DNA from: Bradyrhizobium manausense
Lineage (GTDB): Bacteria > Pseudomonadota > Alphaproteobacteria > Rhizobiales > Xanthobacteraceae
Assembly: GCF_018129685.1 (NCBI RefSeq)
Contig: NZ_JAFCLG010000004.1
Location: forward strand, 62,001 to 126,000
Length of the DNA: 64,000 nucleotides
Reading direction: 5' to 3'
Shown: positions 34,060 to 42,404 of the stretch, piece after piece
Layout: each line of letters starts with the position of its first letter
How positions within the stretch are numbered: the stretch's first letter is position 1
Notes under the pieces: model-generated
The model's input: only the letters and a program-made list of their open reading frames with translations
What the model was told of the DNA's origin: nothing
Database searches by the model: none
Made by a program: the position numbers and the translations under genes

Positions 34060-34415
34060 TGTTGCCTCCTGAAAATGCACCGGCATTCCAAGATACCGTT
34101 GTCGTGACGTGATTATTCCCGCGCGCGTTCAATTCGGCCTGGTGTTGCGGGTCCGTCCCATCCGGGTCGCGGGACTCGTCGTCCAGCAGAAAAACCTTGG
34201 GCTAACTTCGTCTCACAACCATCGCGGGGCGTCTGGCGATAAGAAGCCATCTTCAGAGCGAAAAGAATGACGGCTGGGTGCGTTTGGCTTCGGCTGCAGC
34301 GCGGATCAGCGTTGGGCGAATTTGCATCGCGCCGAGCGCCCGATGACCATCCTCTCCTGCGAGGGGAGAGGATGGTGCGTCGCATCGATGGAGAAGCGCA
34401 GCGGTAAACGTCAGC
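34060..34415. other. Non-coding interval with a strong 12-bp hairpin
   Basis: I see no gene in this 356-base interval. It contains a perfect inverted repeat, ACCATCCTCTCC (34346-34357) and GGAGAGGATGGT (34365-34376), with a 7-base loop. Placed about 40 bases after the stop of the minus-strand gene at 34416, it could mark the end of that transcript, although no T tract follows. Confidence 0.55.
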
Positions 34416-34634
34416 TCACAGGCACTTCATCGTGCCGTTGGGCATGCGCGTGGCCGGGTGACCGGTCTTGCGGATACACCAATCCTGGTTCTGACCGCCG
34501 AAGACGCAGCGCCCCGCACCGTCGCGATGTTGGTTGGGACCGCAGCCGCCAAGGGCGGCGGCGGGTGTCGACGACAGCCAGAGACCTGCCGAGAGAACGA
34601 CAATTCCAAACAGAGCAGCAGAAAGAATCTTCAT
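34416..34634 (-). CDS. Small exported cysteine-containing protein (GCG-CRPN-like)
   Basis: This 72-residue protein has a signal peptide (MKILSAALFGIVVLSAGLWL, cleavage near AAAL) followed by GCGPNQHRDGAGRC. That matches the GCGxxxHRxxxGxC core of the rare cysteine-rich GCG_CRPN group found in rhizobial exported proteins. Four Cys in the mature part (two in the core, then DWC and MKC) could form two disulfides. GGAGG lies 6 bases before the start at 34634; a start 12 bases upstream would give a longer, less typical signal. Role unknown. Confidence 0.65.
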   Translation of the reverse strand: MKILSAALFGIVVLSAGLWLSSTPAAALGGCGPNQHRDGAGRCVFGGQNQDWCIRKTGHPATRMPNGTMKCL

Positions 34635-34754
34635 GAAAACCTCCACCTCTCGTGCGCCATCGTGATGAATGGCGGCCCGTTATAGCATGTGGATGCTGCA
34701 CCCAAAATGAATGGGACGGGAGAGGGGCGAGCTGTCAGCTCCTTGTCAGGCGCC

Positions 34755-36065
34755 TCATGCCCCGTAGGTCGATCCCTTCGGCAGAGGAAACACCGGCTCC
34801 TGTGTCCGAATGTTGGTCGGCCATACGACGGAAATATGCTCGCCGGCGTTCTGCATCACCACCGGCGTCGAGCGTTCGTTCTGGCCGGAGAGCGGCGTGC
34901 CCGGCGGGAAGAATTTGACTCCATAACCCTGGATGGTGCCGCCGGGCGGGATGTCGACGTCGAGCGCGGCCTTGCGAATGGCCTCCGGTTCAAAGCTGCC
35001 GTACTTCTCCCTGGCGACCGGCAGCACGTTGTTGAGCAGCACCCAGGTCTGGTTGAAGCCCATCGAGCAGTGCGGCGGCACGTCGGTCGCGCCTAGCTTG
35101 GCCTGGTAGCGCGTCACCATGGTCTTGATCAGGTCGCCCATGCCGGGCGCGAGCTTCGAGGGATCGAGCAGCTGCGCCGGCACCGGATCGATGTTGCAGA
35201 AATTGTCGATGTCCGTGCCGAAGGTCGCGCGCAGCTTGTCGAGCTGGCTGTAGCCGGCGCCGTTGCCGAACAGCATCTTGAAGCGCAGCCCGCTCTCGCG
35301 CGCCTGCCGCAGCAGCAGGGTAATGTCGGGGTTGTAACCGGCATGCGAGATCACGTCGGCCTTGGCGCGCTTGAGCTTGGTGACGAGTACCGACAGATCG
35401 GGCGCCGAGGCCGAATAGCCCTCCTTCAGCACGATCTGAAGACCGGCCTCCTTGGCATAGGCTTCGTCCGCGGCGGCGACACCAACGCCGTAGGGGCCGT
35501 CCTCGTGGATCAGCGCGATCTTGACGTCCTTCGGTTCCATGCCGAGCCTGGCCTTGGCGTGCTCGCTCATGAAGCCCGCAAACGCCTGGCCGTACTGGTC
35601 GGAGTGGATCTGCGCGCGAAACACATATTGCAGGTTCTTGTCCTTGAACACGGCGGTCGATACCGCGGTCGTGATCCAGAGGATCTTCTTCTGCTGCTCG
35701 ACCTTCGCCGCCATCGGCACCGCGTGCGCGCTGGAATAGACGCCGTTGATGATGTCGATCTTCTCCTGGCTGATCAGCCGTTCGGCCTCGTTGATGGCGA
35801 CGTCGGCCTTGCTCTGGGAGTCGGCGGGGACAGGCACGATCCTGGTCTTGCCGCCGATGCCACCCTTTTCGTTGACGAGATCGATGGCGATCTGCGCGCC
35901 GACCGAGGAGGCGACCGAGCCGCCCGCGGCAAATGGCCCGGTGAGATCGTAGATCAGGCCGATACGCAAATTCTCGGCTTGCGCCTGGGCCCGGGTCCAA
36001 TCGAGGCTGAGCGTGGCGGCGGCAGCCGCCGTACCCTTCAGCAGCTGCCTGCGTGAAGTCGGCAT
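34755..36065 (-). CDS. Orphan HAAT-type ABC substrate-binding protein with Tat signal
   Basis: This 436-residue receptor has a twin-arginine leader (MPTSRRQLLKGTAAAAATLS), so it is exported folded. The mature Peripla_BP_6 fold starts LRIGLIYDLTGPFAAGG and includes IALIHEDGPYGVGVAAADEA. It is close to the receptor at 6253-7563 (shared PDITLLLRQARE, LVTKLKRAK, IRKAALD...IPPGGT-type blocks). No permease or ATPase genes adjoin it, so it must use a transporter encoded elsewhere, perhaps the liv system at 6-11 kb. The ligand is unknown. Confidence 0.88.
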   Translation of the reverse strand: MPTSRRQLLKGTAAAAATLSLDWTRAQAQAENLRIGLIYDLTGPFAAGGSVASSVGAQIAIDLVNEKGGIGGKTRIVPVPADSQSKADVAINEAERLISQEKIDIINGVYSSAHAVPMAAKVEQQKKILWITTAVSTAVFKDKNLQYVFRAQIHSDQYGQAFAGFMSEHAKARLGMEPKDVKIALIHEDGPYGVGVAAADEAYAKEAGLQIVLKEGYSASAPDLSVLVTKLKRAKADVISHAGYNPDITLLLRQARESGLRFKMLFGNGAGYSQLDKLRATFGTDIDNFCNIDPVPAQLLDPSKLAPGMGDLIKTMVTRYQAKLGATDVPPHCSMGFNQTWVLLNNVLPVAREKYGSFEPEAIRKAALDVDIPPGGTIQGYGVKFFPPGTPLSGQNERSTPVVMQNAGEHISVVWPTNIRTQEPVFPLPKGSTYGA

Positions 36066-36535
36066 CCTATCCCTCCCTCAAGTCCGTCGTTGGGACTGTC
36101 TCTTATTTTTTTGCGAGTATTTGGACGGCATGGACGAAAGTCAACATGCACGGCGCTAGGCAATTCGGACGCGCAAGCTGACCATGATCGCTTCGCCGTT
36201 TTTCCCTGAGTATCATTCTTTTTGCTGCGCTGTCTCTTGGTTTGCAATCATTCGACTGGCTCGACATCATTCGATTGCGCTGCATCAAGCCCGACGCGAG
36301 CATCCGCTTGTCACGCGTATGTTTTTCAGCTTCGCCGCAGCGCCGCATGGTCTCCAGCAATTGTGATGGTTTCACTTGACGCGTTCGACACGCGTCAGCC
36401 CCTACGAGGGGCATTCGGCTTGTGTGCATCAGAGGTTGCGTGGCATCCTAGCTACGTAAACTGCACGGGACGTCCAATTCCCGGCTTGGCCTTTTGCGCC
36501 GTTAAGGGTGGAACAGAAAGCTCAGGAGAAGAGAT
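36066..36535. other. Divergent promoter region with spaced ATCATTC repeats
   Basis: This 470-base interval separates two divergent receptor genes and shows no credible gene. It contains ATCATTCGA at 36247-36255 and again at 36266-36274 (19 bases apart, about two helical turns), with a partial ATCATTC at 36212-36218. That is a plausible array for a regulator. The segment just before the sugar operon is AT-richer than its surroundings. Confidence 0.4.
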
Positions 36536-37666
36536 ATGGTGTGGACGCTTCGTTTGACGGGGCTGGCTTGCGCCGGCCTGTTGCTGTCCTCGGTCAGCGC
36601 CCTGGCAGGGCCCAAGGTCGTGTCCGGTCCGGGCGCCGATCCAGCTTGCTTCAAGCCCTGGTCAGCCCAAACCAAGTTCTTCCAGTGGGACAAGAAGCCG
36701 GGTCCCTACAAGATCGCCCTCGTCAACGGCTTCGTCGGCAACACCTGGCGCATCCAGATGGTGAAGACCGCAAAGGCTTTCGCCGCGCAGCCGGGCATCA
36801 AGGAGAACATCAAGGAGTTCAAGGTCGTCTCGACCGGCACCGATGTTGCCGCGCAACTCGGCGCGATGGAGGACTTCATCAATCAGGGCTATGACGCGAT
36901 CGTCACCATCGCGGTGGCTCCTGACGGCTTCGACCGCATCATTCGCCTCGCCGACAAGAACAACGTGGTGGTCGTTCCCTTCGACAACGTCCTCGACACC
37001 GACAAGGTGATGATGGTCAACGAGGACCAGAAGGAAATGGGCCGCATGTCGGCCAAGTGGCTCATCGACGAAAGCGGCAAGAAGGCGGGCGACATTCTCG
37101 AAGTCCGCGGCTTGCCCGGCAACTCGGTCGACCGTGATCGGCATCTCGGCTTCCGCGAGGTGATGGAAGCGCCGGGCAACAGCTTCAAGATCACCGAAGT
37201 GGTCGGCAATTGGGACACCGGCACCTCGCAGAAGGTGACGGCGGATGCGCTCGCCGTGCACGGCCATTTCGATGGCGTGTTCACGCAAGGCGGCTCCGAC
37301 GGCACCGTTCAGGCCATGATGGCGGCGAAGCACCCCTTCGTGCCGATGTCGGGCGAGGGCGAGAACGAGTACCGCAAGCAGATCGCCGATCATGCCAAGG
37401 ACGGGCTCAAGGGCATGTCCTACGGCCAGTCTCCGGCGCTGGTCGCAATTGCCACGAAGGCAGCGATCTCCGCGTTGCAAGGCAACGTGATGCCGCAGCT
37501 GATCTCGATCCCGATCCCGGTTGCGACCTACAAGGACCTGAAGCCCGGCACCAATTACTGGCCGGACCTCAACGCCAACTTCTTCGCGCCGAACCAGTTC
37601 ACGCCCTGCGGCGTCAACTTCACGGCGCCGGAGATCATGTCGCAGAGTGAAAAGAACACCCAGTGA
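36536..37666 (+). CDS. Sugar ABC transporter substrate-binding protein (ribose type)
   Basis: This 376-residue periplasmic receptor has a signal peptide (hydrophobic LACAGLLLSSVSALAG) and a Peripla_BP_4 fold: YKIALVNGFVGNTWRIQM, QGYDAIVTIAVAPDGFDR, VVPFDNVLDTDK and GRMSAKWLIDE. GGAG precedes the ATG closely. It is the first gene of a four-gene operon with a double-domain ATPase and two permeases, the ribose/xylose/galactose layout. A strong hairpin between it and the ATPase gene would favour higher expression of the receptor. The sugar cannot be identified. Confidence 0.9.
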   Translation: MVWTLRLTGLACAGLLLSSVSALAGPKVVSGPGADPACFKPWSAQTKFFQWDKKPGPYKIALVNGFVGNTWRIQMVKTAKAFAAQPGIKENIKEFKVVSTGTDVAAQLGAMEDFINQGYDAIVTIAVAPDGFDRIIRLADKNNVVVVPFDNVLDTDKVMMVNEDQKEMGRMSAKWLIDESGKKAGDILEVRGLPGNSVDRDRHLGFREVMEAPGNSFKITEVVGNWDTGTSQKVTADALAVHGHFDGVFTQGGSDGTVQAMMAAKHPFVPMSGEGENEYRKQIADHAKDGLKGMSYGQSPALVAIATKAAISALQGNVMPQLISIPIPVATYKDLKPGTNYWPDLNANFFAPNQFTPCGVNFTAPEIMSQSEKNTQ

Positions 37667-37688
37667 GCCGACTTCCGATGTCACGGTT

Positions 37689-37712
37689 GCGGCCCGGCCC
37701 TTGCCGGGCCGC
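37689..37712 (+). promoter_or_regulatory. Intercistronic hairpin after the sugar receptor gene
   Basis: GCGGCCCGGC (37689-37698), loop CCTT, GCCGGGCCGC (37703-37712): a perfect 10-bp GC stem with no T tract. Located between receptor and ATPase genes, it probably protects the upstream message from 3' decay or attenuates readthrough, the usual way to overproduce the binding protein. Confidence 0.65.
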
Positions 37713-37730
37713 GGCTGCGTGAGCCCCGTC

Positions 37731-39278
37731 ATGTCAGATGCTGCCCTGGCCCAATCCGCCTTCCTCACGCTCTCGGGAATTTCCAAGCGCTATGCCGGTG
37801 TGCGCGCGCTCGAAGGCGTGGATTTCGCATGCGAGCGCGGCAAGATCCACGCCGTGCTGGGCGAGAACGGCGCCGGCAAGTCCACGCTGATCAAGATCAT
37901 TGCCGGCGTTGTCCAGCCCGATACCGGCACAATGCGGCTTGGGGGAAACGATGTGAGCTTCGCGACGCCGTCCGCCGCCAATGCAGCCGGTGTCGTCTGC
38001 ATCTTCCAGGAATTGTCGCTGATGCCCGACCTCTCGGTCGCGGACAACATTTCGATCGCCTCGCCGCCGCGCCGCTTCGGCCTCATCGACGCGCGGGCGC
38101 AGCGCCGCCGTGCCGAGGAGCTTCTGGCCGGGATCGGCTGCGAGGACGTCAATCCCCTGATGCGGGTGCGCGACCTGCCCTTGTCACGCCGCCAGGTGGT
38201 GGAGATCGCCAAGGCGCTCGGCAAGAAGCCGCAGCTCCTGATCCTCGACGAAGCCACGTCGGCCCTCACCAGCGCCGACGTCGAAAAGGTGTATGCCATG
38301 CTGGCGCGGCTCAAGGCCGAGGGCGTTGCCATTCTCTACATCTCGCACCGGATGCACGAGGTCGAAGCGCTGGCCGACCGCGCCTCCGTGTTCCGCAACG
38401 GACGCCATATCGAGACCTTCGACAAGGGCCGGCGCTCCACCGCCGATATCGTCCAGCTCATGATCGGGCGCGACATCGCGACTCAATATCCGCCCAAGCC
38501 CGTGCGGGAAGCGGCAAAGCCCGTGCTTGATATCGAGAACCTCAGCTGGGACAGGCACCTCGATCGCATCTGCCTCCGCGTCGGCGCCGGCGAGATCGTC
38601 GGCCTTGGCGGGCTCGACGGCCAGGGCCAGAAATCCCTGCTGCTGGCGTTGTTCGGTGTCCTTCGCAGTGTTTCCGGCCGGGTCACCATTGAAGGCTGCG
38701 AGGTGCGTCCGGGGTCGCCGGCCGCAGCGAAGTCGGTCGGCATCGCGCTGGTGCCGGAGGATCGCAAGACCGAGGGCCTGATGCTGCCGATGTCGATTGC
38801 GGACAATCTGGTGATCGCTTCGCTCGATGCGATCTCGACCGGACCGCTGGTCGATCGCGCGCGGGAGAACGAGGCGATCAAGCGCGCCATCGCGCGGCTT
38901 CAGATCAAGATCGGCGCGCCCGGCGATGCGGTCTCCACGCTCTCCGGCGGCAACCAGCAGAAGGTCGTGCTCGCCAAATGGCTGATGACCGATCCCAAGC
39001 TCATCCTGCTCAACGATCCCACACGCGGCATCGACGTCGGCACCAAGCAGGAGCTTTACCGGTTGATGCGCGAACTCGCCGACCAGGGCGCCGCGATCCT
39101 GTTCTATTCGACGGATTATGACGAACTCATCGGCTGCTGCGACCGGGTGGCGATCATGTATGATGGGCGCATCGTGCGCGAGCTCGCAGGCGACGAGCTC
39201 AACGAGACCAACATCATCGCGAGCGCGCTGAACATCGACGCGGCGACGCCGGTTGCCGCCGGAGCGGCCCATGCTTGA
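37731..39278 (+). CDS. Sugar ABC transporter ATP-binding protein (RbsA/MglA type)
   Basis: This 515-residue ATPase has two ABC domains. The first has Walker A GENGAGKST, Walker B LLILDEATSALT and LSRRQVVEIAKAL in the signature position. The second has a degenerate Walker A (GGLDGQGQKS), a good signature LSGGNQQKVVLAKWL and LILLNDPTRGIDVGTK. This asymmetry is normal for RbsA-type proteins. Start ATG 37731 gives the family length; an upstream in-frame ATG within the receptor's end is rejected. It overlaps the first permease by 8 bases. Confidence 0.92.
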   Translation: MSDAALAQSAFLTLSGISKRYAGVRALEGVDFACERGKIHAVLGENGAGKSTLIKIIAGVVQPDTGTMRLGGNDVSFATPSAANAAGVVCIFQELSLMPDLSVADNISIASPPRRFGLIDARAQRRRAEELLAGIGCEDVNPLMRVRDLPLSRRQVVEIAKALGKKPQLLILDEATSALTSADVEKVYAMLARLKAEGVAILYISHRMHEVEALADRASVFRNGRHIETFDKGRRSTADIVQLMIGRDIATQYPPKPVREAAKPVLDIENLSWDRHLDRICLRVGAGEIVGLGGLDGQGQKSLLLALFGVLRSVSGRVTIEGCEVRPGSPAAAKSVGIALVPEDRKTEGLMLPMSIADNLVIASLDAISTGPLVDRARENEAIKRAIARLQIKIGAPGDAVSTLSGGNQQKVVLAKWLMTDPKLILLNDPTRGIDVGTKQELYRLMRELADQGAAILFYSTDYDELIGCCDRVAIMYDGRIVRELAGDELNETNIIASALNIDAATPVAAGAAHA

Positions 39279-40383
39279 CGATGTCGCCATCCGGATTCGC
39301 CAGAACGTCGGCATCGTCACCGCCGTCCTGTTGTTCTCCATCCTTTATCTGCTCTACAACCTCGCCCACCCCAAGGGCTTCTCGTCGGCGGTTCTGGTGC
39401 AGAACGGCGACGAGATCTTTGCGCTCGCCATGCTGGCGATGGCCCAGACCGTGCCGGTGCTGGCGTCGGGGCTGGACCTCTCGGTGGGCGCCGTCATGAC
39501 CATGGTGGGGTGTTTTGCGAGCTATCTGCTCGCGGGGGCGGCGGGCGGCGCCCCGCTGCATCTCGACATCTTCGGCCTGCATGTCGGCCTCGGTACCTTT
39601 CCGGGCGGGCTGAGCGGCATCCTGCTCGGCATCGTCATATGCCTTGCGACCGGCGCACTGGCCGGCTTCGTCAATGGGTGCGTCGTCGTCTACGGACGAA
39701 TCCAGCCGATCATCGCGACGCTCGCGACCGGCGCGGTCTATATCGGCATCGCGCTGTTCCTGCGGCCGACGCCGGGCGGCAAGATCGACGAGGATCTCAA
39801 CTGGGCGCTGACCAACTCGCTCGGCGACTTCGCCTCGACGGTCCACATTTTTGACGACGGCGCCGCAAGCTGGTTCGCGCCGGTGGCCTGGATTCCGGTG
39901 CCGTTCGTGCTGCTGATCCTGATCGCGCTCCTGGTCTGGGTGCCGTTCCGTCGCTCCGTGCTTGGACGCACCGTCTATGCGGTCGGCTCGGCCGAAGGCG
40001 CCGCCTACATGTCCGGCCTGCCGATCGAGCGCGCCAAGATCGCGGCCTTCACGCTCGCCGGTTTCTTTGCCGGCTGTGGCGGCCTGTTCCTCGCCATCCA
40101 GACATCCTCGGGCAATGCCGACATCCCGCAGGCCGGCGCCTACACGCTCAACTCCATCGCCTCCGTCGTGATCGGCGGCACGTCGCTGTTAGGGGGGACC
40201 GGCAGCGCGATCGGCTCGATCTTCGGCGCCATGGTGCTGCGTGTGATCTCGTTCTTCTTCCGCATCTTCGATATCGCGCCGCTGTTGCAGCCGCTGTTCG
40301 AGGGGCTGATCCTGCTGGGGGCGGTCAGCATCGGCGCGCTCGGCGTTCTGCGCGTCAAGAATACGCTGGAGCTGTTTCGATGA
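39271..40383 (+). CDS. Sugar ABC transporter permease 1
   Basis: This 370-residue RbsC-type permease has about nine hydrophobic segments and the family blocks LASGLDLSVGAVMTMVGC, YAVGSAEGAAYMSGLP and SIASVVIGGTSLLGGTGS. It starts within the end of the ATPase gene and overlaps the next permease by 4 bases (ATGA). It forms the channel together with the second permease. Confidence 0.9.
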   Translation: MLDDVAIRIRQNVGIVTAVLLFSILYLLYNLAHPKGFSSAVLVQNGDEIFALAMLAMAQTVPVLASGLDLSVGAVMTMVGCFASYLLAGAAGGAPLHLDIFGLHVGLGTFPGGLSGILLGIVICLATGALAGFVNGCVVVYGRIQPIIATLATGAVYIGIALFLRPTPGGKIDEDLNWALTNSLGDFASTVHIFDDGAASWFAPVAWIPVPFVLLILIALLVWVPFRRSVLGRTVYAVGSAEGAAYMSGLPIERAKIAAFTLAGFFAGCGGLFLAIQTSSGNADIPQAGAYTLNSIASVVIGGTSLLGGTGSAIGSIFGAMVLRVISFFFRIFDIAPLLQPLFEGLILLGAVSIGALGVLRVKNTLELFR

Positions 40384-41339
40384 GTTCGGCCTCTCTCAGT
40401 CTCTCGCGCGATGACCGCCCGATCCTGATCGCTGCGCTGTTTATCCTCGTCATCCTCGTCGCGGGCACGGTCTATACCTTTGCCCGCTTCGGCAGCGCGC
40501 CGCTGTTGTCGCCGACCTATCTGTTGCAGCAGCTGCAGATCGGCGCCTTCCTCGGCATCGTGGCCGCCGGAATGATGATGGTGATCCTGATCGCCCAGAT
40601 CGACCTGTCGGTGCCGTGGACGCTCGCCGCGGCCGCGATGATGGCGACGTCGATCGGCGGGCCGCTCGCCATTCCGGTCGGGCTCGGCGTCGGGTTGCTT
40701 GTCGGTCTCGTCAACGGGATCGGGATTGCTTACTTGCGCGTGCCCTCGATGATCTTCACCCTCGGCGTCAACGCGGTGATGCGCGGTCTGATGGTTGCCC
40801 ATACCGGCGGCTACGCCCCGCAGACGGGCGCCACCGATTTGATGCGGATGCTCGCCGGCGACCGCACGCTCGGCATTCCCAACGCCGTGTTCGTGTGGAT
40901 CGCCATGTCGGTGCTCGTCACGATCATTCTCCAGCGCACCACGCTCGGACGTTACGTCTATGCGATCGGCAACAAGGAGGCGGCCGCGTATCTCGCGGGC
41001 GTCGACACCCGCCGCATCACGGTGATCTGTTTCGTCCTCTGCGGTCTCGCCGCCGCGCTGGCCGGCGTCCTGCTCGCCGGCTACTCCACCAAGGCCTATC
41101 AGGGCATGGGAGATGCGTATCTGCTGCCGTCGATCGCGGCCGTCGTGATCGGCGGCACCAATATCCTCGGCGGTCGCGGCCGTTACCTCGGCACGCTGAT
41201 CGGCGTCGTGCTGATCGTGCTGCTCAACAGCGTGCTGTCGATCATGGACATGCCCGAGGCCGGCCGGCAGGTGATCTACGGCCTGGTCATCATCTTCATG
41301 TTGCTGGTGTACGGGCGCGGCGAACGTGTCACGAGTTGA
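40380..41339 (+). CDS. Sugar ABC transporter permease 2
   Basis: This 319-residue RbsC-type permease has about nine hydrophobic segments and the blocks ILIAQIDLSVPWTLAAAAMM, YVYAIGNKEAAAYLAGVDT and IAAVVIGGTNILGGRGRY. It is the last gene of the operon and converges with an SMP-30 gene 33 bases away. The use of two different permeases rather than a homodimer places this system near the YtfT/YjfF-like branch. Confidence 0.9.
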   Translation: MSSASLSLSRDDRPILIAALFILVILVAGTVYTFARFGSAPLLSPTYLLQQLQIGAFLGIVAAGMMMVILIAQIDLSVPWTLAAAAMMATSIGGPLAIPVGLGVGLLVGLVNGIGIAYLRVPSMIFTLGVNAVMRGLMVAHTGGYAPQTGATDLMRMLAGDRTLGIPNAVFVWIAMSVLVTIILQRTTLGRYVYAIGNKEAAAYLAGVDTRRITVICFVLCGLAAALAGVLLAGYSTKAYQGMGDAYLLPSIAAVVIGGTNILGGRGRYLGTLIGVVLIVLLNSVLSIMDMPEAGRQVIYGLVIIFMLLVYGRGERVTS

Positions 41340-41372
41340 CGCGACACGTTCTCTTTGACCGACATCATTGTC

Positions 41373-42272
41373 CTAAACCGCCGCGCGCGTGTTGAGGTAG
41401 ATCGAATACAGCGACGTCTGTCCGCATATATAGAGGCGGTTACGGCGCGGGCCGCCGAAGCAGACATTGGCGGCGATCTCGCCGATCGGGATGGTGCCGA
41501 TATGCGTTCCGTCCGCCGCGTAGCAGAACACGCTGCGGCCCGCCGATGTCCAGATGTTGCCGTGGATATCGACGCGGAAGCCGTCATAGAGCCCGTCGGG
41601 GCAGGTCGCAAACAACGAGGCTTCTCCGACCGTTTGTCCCTTGACCTCGTAGGACCAGATCGTCGGCGGCAACCCGCGGACATGCGTCGCGCCGGTGTCG
41701 GCGACATAGAGCCTGCTTTCGTCCGGCGAGAAGGCCAGCCCGTTCGGTTGCACCCGGTCGGACACGACGCGCGTGATCGCACCGGAGCTGCCGTCGATCC
41801 GGTAGACGTTGGAAGCGCCGATTTCGGACGGGCTTTGCTGCCCCTCATAGTCACTGTCGATGCCGTAGGTCGGATCGGAGAACCAGATCGAGTGGTCTGA
41901 TTTGACCACGACGTCATTGGGCGAATTCAGCCGGCGGCCCTCAAACGCATCCGCCAGCACGGTGATCGAGCCGTCGTGCTCGGTCCGCGTGACGCGCCGC
42001 ATGAAATGCTCGCAACTGACCAGCCGGCCCTGGCGATCAGTCGTGTTGCCGTTGGAGTTGAAGCTCGGTGCGCGGAACACCGACACGGATCCGTCGGTCT
42101 CGTCGAACCGCATCATCCGGTCGTTCGGAATGTCGGACCAGACGAGGTAGCGCCCGGCCGGAAAGTAGGCGGGGCCTTCGGCCCAGCGGCATCCGCTGGT
42201 GAGCTTTTCGAGATTGACGTGGCCGATGACCAGCCGGTCGAAGCGAGGATCGTGGGCGACATAGGGAAGCAT
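41373..42272 (-). CDS. SMP-30/gluconolactonase/LRE-family protein, cytoplasmic
   Basis: This 299-residue six-bladed beta-propeller of the SMP-30 family would hydrolyse a sugar lactone. Conserved elements include the metal Glu region WAEGPAYFPAGRYLVWSDIP, SCEHFMRRVTR, LNSPNDVVVKSDHSIWFSDP (the N and D metal ligands), PNGLAFSPDESRLYVADT and DGFRVDIHGNIW. No signal peptide is present. It converges with the sugar ABC operon, which suggests that the imported sugar is oxidised to a lactone and then opened; that is inference. It is strongly similar to the exported paralogue at 58888-60090. Confidence 0.87.
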   Translation of the reverse strand: MLPYVAHDPRFDRLVIGHVNLEKLTSGCRWAEGPAYFPAGRYLVWSDIPNDRMMRFDETDGSVSVFRAPSFNSNGNTTDRQGRLVSCEHFMRRVTRTEHDGSITVLADAFEGRRLNSPNDVVVKSDHSIWFSDPTYGIDSDYEGQQSPSEIGASNVYRIDGSSGAITRVVSDRVQPNGLAFSPDESRLYVADTGATHVRGLPPTIWSYEVKGQTVGEASLFATCPDGLYDGFRVDIHGNIWTSAGRSVFCYAADGTHIGTIPIGEIAANVCFGGPRRNRLYICGQTSLYSIYLNTRAAV

Positions 42273-42404
42273 GTGTCCTCCATGATGAGCCGCAGGTTCT
42301 TGGCATTGCCTGCGTGCGGTCCTTACAGTGATCGAGCTTGCCGAATTTGCAAGCGGGCTGCACCTCGATCGGTCGGGCCGGCGCGCGATCGTGCTCTTGA
42401 CGGA

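Noticed and set aside
36103..36429. A 108-codon minus-strand frame in the divergent receptor interval
   Set aside because: Cys-, Met- and Arg-rich low-quality composition, no ribosome site, and it spans probable promoter DNA.
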